The notes beneath the pieces were generated by a model. It was not told the origin of the DNA and ran no database searches. It was given only the letters and a program-made list of their open reading frames with translations. Both the position numbers and the translations under genes were made by a program. From assembly GCA_944323945.1 (NCBI GenBank), contig CALUUL010000028.1:1-22517 (forward strand): 22,517 bases of DNA, given 5' to 3'. Source of the DNA: Candidatus Gastranaerophilales bacterium. Its GTDB lineage: Bacteria; Cyanobacteriota; Vampirovibrionia; Gastranaerophilales; Gastranaerophilaceae. The first letter of the stretch is position 1. Every line of letters begins with the position of its first letter. Of the stretch, positions 13,777-19,731 are shown piece by piece.

Positions 13777-14124
13777 TTAAATTATTTGAGTTTTAATCCA
13801 TTCCATAATTATTGACACAAGATACTCTTGTTGATTTGTGTTTAATTGTACATTTTTAGGATATTTATGCCATTGTTCAATACAACCTCTACAACAGGTA
13901 GCTGTGGCATGTTGAGCAATAAAAACAGGATGACCTCGCATTGGAGTTTGTTTTCCATCATTGGGTATATAACATGGCGAAATTCTTTCTCTTATAAAAT
14001 CAATTGCGTGCGAATGAATTTTATCCAAACCTTTTTCTTTAATATATTCTATATCTTTTGCGTTGAGTTTGAACTTACTTCTGAACTTCGATTTTTTTAA
14101 TTTTTCTAAAATTTCCATATCCAT
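13777..14124 (-). CDS. DUF4186 family protein
   Basis: Protein of 115 residues matching my memory of DUF4186 along most of its length: FRSKFKLNAKDIEYIKEKGLDKI, then the signature IPNDGKQTPMRGHPVFIAQH and ATATCCRGCIEQWHKYP. His65, His72, Cys77, Cys78, Cys81 and His86 look like a metal-binding or redox set, but the family has no assigned function that I know of. It is cytoplasmic, with no signal peptide. The start is ATG 14124 or, two codons in, ATG 14118; neither has a strong Shine-Dalgarno sequence. It follows the photolyase gene on the same strand after 58 bases and may be transcribed with it. Confidence 0.85.
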   Translation of the reverse strand: MDMEILEKLKKSKFRSKFKLNAKDIEYIKEKGLDKIHSHAIDFIRERISPCYIPNDGKQTPMRGHPVFIAQHATATCCRGCIEQWHKYPKNVQLNTNQQEYLVSIIMEWIKTQII

Positions 14125-14182
14125 TTATAACTTTTGTTTCAAACTCATTATAGTACAAGTAGTTATTTTTAATGAATTAATT

Positions 14183-15391
14183 TTATATTTTAATATTTTT
14201 GCCGTTCATAATTCTAATTTTTCCAAAAATCGGATGTTCAGAGAAGGCTCTATCATGTAAACCTGCAAGTGCCCATAAAATATTTGTATAACCATTTGAT
14301 GATGGTGCATCATAAGCATATTTATCATTCAAATATATAGCAATTTCTAAAGCTTCTTTATTTGTCTTTGTCCATTCAAGAATTTTTTTTGCCCAATACA
14401 TTCTTAAATACCCATGAATTTTCCCTGTTTCTATAAGCTGTTTTTGAGAATAGTTCCATAAATAATCATGTGTTTTTGCTTCTTCTAGTTCTTTTTTAGT
14501 ATATAGAAATTCCCTATAATCATTTTCATGTTTTTTTAGTGTTTCTTTTGCCCAATTTGGTATACACTCCATAGATTTATAGTTTTTACAGTATAGACAA
14601 TAGTTATCAGAAAGTTCTTTTCTTATTATTAGTTCTTCAAGAAAACTTTCCTTATTTTCTATAGAAGAGTTAGATTTTATAACTTCAATTGCGATTCTTT
14701 GTGGTGATAGAAAACCAAGATTCAGATATTTTGATAAATTCGAAGTCATATTTTTTTGCGGCAAATTTTTATATTCTGAATAGAAATCAAGTTTATTGTT
14801 TATAAATTTTTCAAGTTCTATATCTGCTTGTGTTTTAAAAGAATTAATTTTGGGTAATTCATTCAAAAAATTACGTATATTAAAATAGATTTTTCGTCTA
14901 AAAGTTGCAGCATTATATTCTTGTTTATCAGAAACAAACCGAGAAGGAATTATGTTATGTGAATCTATTTCTAATATTTTGCAATAGATATTGTTTAAAT
15001 AATCTTTATTATCTATAGGATTAAAATCTATTATTAATAAACCAATTGAAAGATTATTTATACTATCTGCAATATTAAAATCATATTCTGCTAAACTTTT
15101 TTTTAATTCTTTTATTTGATTATTATAAAAAAACTGTTTATTTTTATTCTCAAATTTTTGATGTAAATGAATAATCTTTAGTTTTTTATTTAATTCCACT
15201 GCTTTTTGAAGAGCAAAATTAAGAGAAAAATTATCTTTTAACCTTAATTCCCTTGTCATCAAATAAACAATATCACCATTTTTAATATGATTTTCGTTAT
15301 ATTGAAAAATACGCTCTTTTTTAACATTTTCTTCTATATCAAATGTTTCAGGTATGTAGTTTAACAAGGTATTTCTTTTAATTCTTGGCAT
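14183..15391 (-). CDS. phrB: Class II deoxyribodipyrimidine (CPD) photolyase
   Basis: Repairs UV-induced cyclobutane pyrimidine dimers using FADH- and blue light. The 402-residue protein shows the class II pattern: an N-terminal Rossmann-type start (IVYLMTRELRLKDNFSL, 41-57), YLNLGFLSPQRIA (222-234), FLEELIIRKELSDNY (250-264), DYLWNYSQKQLIETGKIHGY (309-328), RMYWAKKILEW (330-340), LNDKYAYD (354-361) and HDRAFSEHPIFGKIR (379-393). The segment usually reading DGRDPNGY in class II enzymes is DAPSSNGY here (361-368), close to the flavin site. It is somewhat short against the usual 440-490. Start ATG 15391 fits the N-terminus but has no Shine-Dalgarno sequence. It precedes the DUF4186 gene. The family call is firm; activity is inferred. 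Confidence 0.92.
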   Translation of the reverse strand: MPRIKRNTLLNYIPETFDIEENVKKERIFQYNENHIKNGDIVYLMTRELRLKDNFSLNFALQKAVELNKKLKIIHLHQKFENKNKQFFYNNQIKELKKSLAEYDFNIADSINNLSIGLLIIDFNPIDNKDYLNNIYCKILEIDSHNIIPSRFVSDKQEYNAATFRRKIYFNIRNFLNELPKINSFKTQADIELEKFINNKLDFYSEYKNLPQKNMTSNLSKYLNLGFLSPQRIAIEVIKSNSSIENKESFLEELIIRKELSDNYCLYCKNYKSMECIPNWAKETLKKHENDYREFLYTKKELEEAKTHDYLWNYSQKQLIETGKIHGYLRMYWAKKILEWTKTNKEALEIAIYLNDKYAYDAPSSNGYTNILWALAGLHDRAFSEHPIFGKIRIMNGKNIKI

Positions 15392-15541
15392 AATTTGAAA
15401 TTAACACTTCAAGTTTAGTTTTTTTACCGCCATATTAACAGTTTTAATGTATAAATTTTAAAAAATAAAAATTCATATTAGGACAATTTTAAAACAAAAA
15501 ATGTTTTTATATACTAGGGTAGGTAATAAAAGGTTAGTTTT

Positions 15542-16306
15542 GTGTTAAATTGTTGTAGTTTAAATCAAGCTGAATATTCAGTTCAGAACTTTGCGAAAAA
15601 TATGAGTATAAAAAATAGTGAAAATGTTATAGAAACTGAAAACTCTATATTTAAAGAAACAGAAAATAATAATGAGAAAAAAAATACTGAAAATTCTGAG
15701 ATTGAAGATATAGATATACTCAATATTTCTTCAAAAGAAGAACTCCGAGAAAAATTTGAAGCATATAAAGAAGAACAAGGTATATTTGGTAAAGCTATAG
15801 ACAGTATAGCAAATACCTTTCCATTTTTATCAAATATTGGGGTTTCAGGTTCTAATGAAATTGATGAAGTTATAAAAAAAGCAGAAAATGGCGAAATTAC
15901 ATTGGAAGAAGCAAAGCAAAAGCTTGCAGAATATCAAAAGAAAAATGATAGAACAAAAGAAATAGTTCTTGATAGTGCGACAGCAATAATTGTTGCAGGA
16001 GTTTGTTTATTAGCTGGTCCTTTAGGCTGGGGAGTTGGAGCTACTATATTGGCTGGCGTTATTACAGGTGCGACTACTCGCCTCTGCTTTGGTGTAACAG
16101 AAGCAGCAACAAATAATGTAGAAAATGATTATAGTCTTGAAGATGCCCAAGAAGATATTACAAAGGGTGGTGTAATAGGATTTTTTACTGCAGGAGCAAG
16201 ACTTTTAGGAATAAAACTACCTGGACACACCAGAAATAAAATGGTAGAAGATAATATAATACAACCATTTATTGTTCCTAAGTTAATAAATGGTATAACT
16301 AAATAA
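15542..16306 (+). CDS. Unknown protein with glycine-rich hydrophobic C-terminal segment
   Basis: Protein of 254 residues, family not recognised. Residues 1-60 are low-complexity (E, N, K rich). Residues 61-138 are charged and helical (EELREKFEAYKEEQG, ITLEEAKQKLAEYQKK). Residues 142-190 are hydrophobic and glycine/alanine rich (ATAIIVAGVCLLAGPLGWG onward), with a second hydrophobic stretch at 208-224. Such segments occur in proteins that insert into membranes and in the pre-toxin part of some polymorphic toxins, but no toxin domain follows and a toxin role is speculation. There is no signal peptide. GTG 15542 has AAAAGG (15528-15533) eight bases upstream. It is monocistronic, ending at a perfect terminator (16333-16366). 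The lone structure before it is AT-rich sequence shared with the divergent photolyase gene. Confidence 0.75.
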   Translation: MLNCCSLNQAEYSVQNFAKNMSIKNSENVIETENSIFKETENNNEKKNTENSEIEDIDILNISSKEELREKFEAYKEEQGIFGKAIDSIANTFPFLSNIGVSGSNEIDEVIKKAENGEITLEEAKQKLAEYQKKNDRTKEIVLDSATAIIVAGVCLLAGPLGWGVGATILAGVITGATTRLCFGVTEAATNNVENDYSLEDAQEDITKGGVIGFFTAGARLLGIKLPGHTRNKMVEDNIIQPFIVPKLINGITK

Positions 16307-16332
16307 TTAAACTCTTTTCTTATAGCAAACAT

Positions 16333-16366
16333 AAAGTATAAAAATCCCTATAGATTTTTATACTTT
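16333..16366 (+). terminator. Intrinsic terminator after the unknown 254-residue gene
   Basis: Perfect 14-bp inverted repeat (16333-16346 with 16353-16366, 6-base loop) with an AT-rich stem, followed by TGTTATTATTTT. Confidence 0.75.
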
Positions 16367-16436
16367 GTTATTATTTTAAAATGAAATGTTATTTTTTTGT
16401 TAAAAATAAAGTTTTTTTTGCAAAACAGATAAATAA

Positions 16437-16442
16437 TATAAA
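16437..16442 (+). promoter_or_regulatory. Candidate -10 of hsp20
   Basis: TATAAA at 16437-16442 lies 17 bases after a T-rich hexamer at 16414-16419. No CIRCE inverted repeat and no ROSE-like structure that pairs the GGAG were found, so heat-shock control is not visible in the sequence. Confidence 0.3.
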
Positions 16443-16475
16443 TGTAGTAAGTAAGACATCGAAAGGAGAGAAATT

Positions 16476-16931
16476 ATGAGATTCTTAGTTAAAAAAACAC
16501 CGGACAATTTTATAAGAACAGTGAATGATGAAATTAGTTCTTTATTAAACAGACACTTTGACAGCTATTTTCCTGAAGCTGCATATTGGGAAGAAATGGA
16601 TAAATTATCGATGCCAATAGAAATGGAAGATAAAGGTAAAAATTATGTTGTAAAAGCAGAACTACCAGGTATTAAAAAAGAAGATTTAGATATTGATATC
16701 GATAAAAATTACATTTCAATTAATGCTCATAAAAAAGAAGAAAAAAATGAAGAAGATAAATCTTATAAAAAATCCGAATTCAGATATGGTGAATTTTCAA
16801 GAACTGTATATTTCAATGAAGAAATTGATACAGAGAAAACTGAAGCACAATTAGAAAATGGTATTCTTGAAATAGTTCTTCCTAAACGTGCATCAGAAAA
16901 AGAAACAAGAAAAAAATTAACAATTAAATAA
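16476..16931 (+). CDS. hsp20: Small heat-shock protein, Hsp20/alpha-crystallin family
   Basis: ATP-independent holdase of 151 residues that keeps unfolding proteins soluble. The N-terminal arm (1-45) contains FDSYFPEAAYWEEM. The alpha-crystallin domain spans about 46-140: MEDKGKNYVVKAELPGIKKE, then YGEFSRTVYFNEEID, then the signature LENGILEIVLPK. The tail KKLTIK supplies the short hydrophobic I/L-x-I motif used in oligomer assembly. AAAGGAG (16462-16468) is an excellent Shine-Dalgarno site, 7 bases before ATG, suggesting strong translation. It is a single gene between two terminators (16333-16366 and 16950-16989). Confidence 0.95.
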   Translation: MRFLVKKTPDNFIRTVNDEISSLLNRHFDSYFPEAAYWEEMDKLSMPIEMEDKGKNYVVKAELPGIKKEDLDIDIDKNYISINAHKKEEKNEEDKSYKKSEFRYGEFSRTVYFNEEIDTEKTEAQLENGILEIVLPKRASEKETRKKLTIK

Positions 16932-16949
16932 TAATCACTAATACTGATG

Positions 16950-16989
16950 AAATAGACCGCTTTTTATTAAACAAAAGCGGTCTATTTTT
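16950..16989 (+). terminator. Intrinsic terminator of hsp20
   Basis: Perfect 15-bp stem (16950-16964 with 16973-16987) with an 8-base loop; the core GACCGCTTTT/AAAAGCGGTC is followed by TTTTT. Confidence 0.9.
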
Positions 16990-17075
16990 GTAAATTAACT
17001 TTGAAATCATTTATTTTTTATAGACAATAAGACTACAAAATGATAATATAAAAATAATTTATCATCAACAACACT

Positions 17076-17097
17076 CCTTTATAGATTTCTATAAAGG
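17076..17097. terminator. Hairpin between convergent genes, possible terminator
   Basis: CCTTTATAGA (17076-17085) pairs with TCTATAAAGG (17088-17097). The loop drawn this way is only two bases; one or two inner pairs would open. The T-rich run lies on the plus-strand side (CTTTCTTTTTATG), so it would act mainly as a back-up for hsp20; on the minus strand, after the gene ending at 17106, there is no T-run. Confidence 0.4.
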
Positions 17098-17105
17098 CTT
17101 TCTTT

Positions 17106-18299
17106 TTATGTAGTTTCATCAATAAAAGCATCATTTATTGCCTCAATACCGTCATAACCTACCGATTGCTCTGCATATTTATCAGCTAACATAGCAACAT
17201 TTGTTGTAAATTGATCATAATCAAAGTCTTCAGGATTGTATAAAATTGTTCCTATTTTTTCAGCAAGCATTCTGTCAAGTTGCATGCCAGTAGTACCTGT
17301 TCCTTTGTTCCAACCATAAGCACAATATTCAGCAGGGTTCATCTCTTGTCCCTCAGCAGTGAGGGCATATCTTATAAAATGTAATGAATCCTCTTCCAAC
17401 TTAAAATCAGCGGAATTATTTTCTAAAAGTTCATTTAACTTATTTAATTGAACTTCCTCATTATATTCATCATCAACACCTTTATCCCCAATTTTAGAAC
17501 CATTTGTTGATAAAAACCATTGTTTGAATGTTTCACGAATTTCTATTCTTTGACTATCTGAAGCATCTTTATAAACTTCATAAATATTATCAAGTAGTTC
17601 ATTTCCTCTTGCTTCAATTTCTTCTAGTTTACTTGGATTTTCTACTATAGATTCACCAATTTTTTGATGTTCTAACGAAAGTACTTCTTTATAATCATCA
17701 TAATTTTCATATATAGAAGTTAAAACAACCATAGTAGCTATAGCTGCTTTATCAGGATTTTGATATAAATTATCATCAGCTATACCGTTAGCTTCAATTC
17801 CATAACTTTTAAGTATATCTTTTTGTTCATCTGTTAACTTATCACCATTTAAAAAATCATAGATTTTCATTTGGGTTAATCCTGATGAAGCAGAGGCTCC
17901 GCCTCTCCATACATCAATTTGTTTCATTATTCCTCTAAAAAACTTTCCAAGACCTTTATTTTCAGATTCATAACCACTTTCTTCACCCATACCGGTTTCT
18001 TGACTTGCAAGAGCTAATGCTACGCAAGCAAGACTATCATATTGTTCGGAAGTAAGTTCTAATTTACTACATAAAGTATCTTTATTTTCTTTTAATCCTG
18101 AAAGAAATTTTTCTCCTTGTTTTGAATTATCCAAAGTCACTTCATCAAATGTTTTATCAAATGTAGATCTATCTTGTTCAACTTTTTCTGTTGTATAAAG
18201 AATACTTATATCATCTAAATCAATATCATCTTTTTCGTACTTCGTTTTTATTGATTTTGGATTATAACTATTGTCTATTGAATAATCATTTATTTCCAC
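17106..18299 (-). CDS. Putative lytic-transglycosylase-like (SLT/lysozyme fold) protein without signal peptide
   Basis: Protein of 397 residues. Residues 1-75 are acidic and disordered-looking. From about 85 three features recall SLT-type transglycosylases, which cleave peptidoglycan glycan strands: a helix ending in a candidate catalytic Glu (ACVALALASQETGMG, Glu101), SASSGLTQMKIYD (136-148, like the S/GLMQ motif) and YCAYGWNKGTG (325-335, like the AYNAG motif). About 180 residues lie between the last two, more than in classical enzymes, so the match is suggestive only. There is no signal peptide, lipobox or membrane segment, so if it acts on the wall it needs another export route. GTG 18299 has AAGGA 8 bases upstream. 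It is monocistronic and convergent to hsp20. Alternatives: a non-enzymatic structural protein or a phage-derived tail lysozyme. Confidence 0.7.
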   Translation of the reverse strand: MEINDYSIDNSYNPKSIKTKYEKDDIDLDDISILYTTEKVEQDRSTFDKTFDEVTLDNSKQGEKFLSGLKENKDTLCSKLELTSEQYDSLACVALALASQETGMGEESGYESENKGLGKFFRGIMKQIDVWRGGASASSGLTQMKIYDFLNGDKLTDEQKDILKSYGIEANGIADDNLYQNPDKAAIATMVVLTSIYENYDDYKEVLSLEHQKIGESIVENPSKLEEIEARGNELLDNIYEVYKDASDSQRIEIRETFKQWFLSTNGSKIGDKGVDDEYNEEVQLNKLNELLENNSADFKLEEDSLHFIRYALTAEGQEMNPAEYCAYGWNKGTGTTGMQLDRMLAEKIGTILYNPEDFDYDQFTTNVAMLADKYAEQSVGYDGIEAINDAFIDETT

Positions 18300-18394
18300 G
18301 AGAAAATTCCTTATTACCTACTTTCTTTTTATAATCGACACTGTAAAAAAAAACTTTAATATAAGTATAAAGATATTAATAAATCAAAAGATAT

Positions 18395-18423
18395 TTGACT
18401 TAAGCGAAAATAGTCTTTATCAT
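18395..18423 (+). promoter_or_regulatory. Promoter of the yhaO/yhaN-like pair
   Basis: TTGACT (18395-18400) and TATCAT (18418-18423) are separated by 17 bases, each matching consensus at five of six positions. A start near 18430 gives a leader of about 18 bases. This is the best sigma-70 match in the window. Confidence 0.65.
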
Positions 18424-18447
18424 TTATATATATAAAGTTGTGGTGTT

Positions 18448-19728
18448 ATGAGTTTTTCATTTGTTCATATTTCTGATATTCACTTGGGACGTCCTTTTTC
18501 GGGATTGTCAAAGTACGCATATGATGAAAGAGTTAACAGTCTATATAAAGTGGCTGTAGAAAAAGCTTTTAACAATGCAATAGAATACGCAATAATGAAA
18601 AATGTTGATTTTGTTTTTATTGCAGGTGATACTTTTGATTCAGACGAACAAGATTTTTCTTCAAAATTAATCCTGAAAGAAGGATTAAAGAAACTTGCTG
18701 ATGCTGACATTAATGTGTTTTTAATTTGCGGTAATCACGATTCTGTAAATTCATATAATAAAAATACTTTTAATTATGATATTGATTCTAAAATAAAAAT
18801 TATTGGTCTCAACACTCCTAAATATTTAGATATCGATTTATACAATAAAAATGGTGAGAAAGTTGCATGCCTGCATTCATTAAGTTTTACTGATGAAAAA
18901 ATGAACGAGAATCCGTTAAATTATTTTAGCAAAATTACAGATTGTAATACTTTTAACATCGGTCTTTTACATTGTGATTTGAATGCAGAAGTAATAAGCC
19001 CATATGCACCTTGTAATATTAATGAACTAAAAAGTTTTGGATATGACTACTGGGCTTTAGGGCATATTCATGTTCCTTCTTTAAATGATGATATTATTCA
19101 ATATGCAGGTACTATTCAAGGTAGAAATACCAAGGAAACCGGTCCGCATGGTATAAGATATATAAAAGTAGAAAATAATAAAATAATAAAAAACAATTTT
19201 ATTCCGATGGATATAATTCGATTTGAAGATATAAATATTGATATTTCTTATATTAATGATACTACTGATGTTATATCAAAAATTGAAGAAGAATTATACC
19301 AAGTAACAAGTAAGGATAAAAATTTATGTGAACTATTCCTTATAAGACTAAATTTGACAGGATATACAAAGTTTTATTCTGAACTAAATAATGAATTGTT
19401 TAATGTTATAGCAGATAAAATAAAAACAAATTCATACAACAAGATATATATTTCACAGATAATAAATGAAACAATACCAAATATAGATGAAAATATTTTG
19501 AAAGAAGATGAAGGTATCGTAGGGAAAGTTTATAATACTGCTATAAATCAGGATATTATTCAGAAAATATACTCAGAAACAGAAGAAAAATATAGAAATC
19601 TTATAGCTTCTTGTAATTTTATACAGCAAGATTATAATTCATTTGCTCAAAATATATTACAAAAGTCAAAAGAAGAATGTTTGAACCTATGCAGCTTTTT
19701 ATTTGAATCCGAAAGCAAAGAGGATTAG
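18448..19728 (+). CDS. SbcD/Mre11-type DNA nuclease, YhaO-like
   Basis: Metallophosphoesterase of 426 residues. All motifs for the two-metal site are present: HISDIHLG (Asp10, His12), FIAGDTFD (Asp61), LICGNHDS (Asn96, His97), LLHCDL (His175) and ALGHIHVP (His206, His208). YAGTIQGRNTKETGPHG follows, which resembles YhaO of Bacillus more than E. coli SbcD. From about 250 onward a lysine-rich helical C-terminus probably contacts the ATPase partner. Mre11/SbcD proteins cut and resect DNA ends and hairpins as a complex with an SMC-like ATPase, which is encoded here 3 bases downstream. The Shine-Dalgarno site before ATG 18448 is weak (GTGGTG). Specific substrate unknown. Confidence 0.9.
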   Translation: MSFSFVHISDIHLGRPFSGLSKYAYDERVNSLYKVAVEKAFNNAIEYAIMKNVDFVFIAGDTFDSDEQDFSSKLILKEGLKKLADADINVFLICGNHDSVNSYNKNTFNYDIDSKIKIIGLNTPKYLDIDLYNKNGEKVACLHSLSFTDEKMNENPLNYFSKITDCNTFNIGLLHCDLNAEVISPYAPCNINELKSFGYDYWALGHIHVPSLNDDIIQYAGTIQGRNTKETGPHGIRYIKVENNKIIKNNFIPMDIIRFEDINIDISYINDTTDVISKIEEELYQVTSKDKNLCELFLIRLNLTGYTKFYSELNNELFNVIADKIKTNSYNKIYISQIINETIPNIDENILKEDEGIVGKVYNTAINQDIIQKIYSETEEKYRNLIASCNFIQQDYNSFAQNILQKSKEECLNLCSFLFESESKED

Positions 19729-19731
19729 ACT

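Noticed and set aside
13565..13777. Minus-strand 70-residue ORF over the hairpin cluster
   Set aside because: It runs into the 3' end of tRNA-Ala on the opposite strand, has no ribosome binding site, and its codons are unlike the AT-rich usage of neighbouring genes.
13846..14260. Plus-strand ORFs opposite the DUF4186 and photolyase genes
   Set aside because: Antisense to well-supported family members; no start signals.
16307..16475. CIRCE or ROSE heat-shock element before hsp20
   Set aside because: No TTAGCACTC-type inverted repeat and no stem masking the AAAGGAG were found.
4975..16989. Similar terminator stems of rpsP and hsp20 as a dispersed repeat
   Set aside because: Only the 8-base core (ACCGCTTT) is shared; loops and flanks differ, so convergence to a good terminator is enough to explain it.
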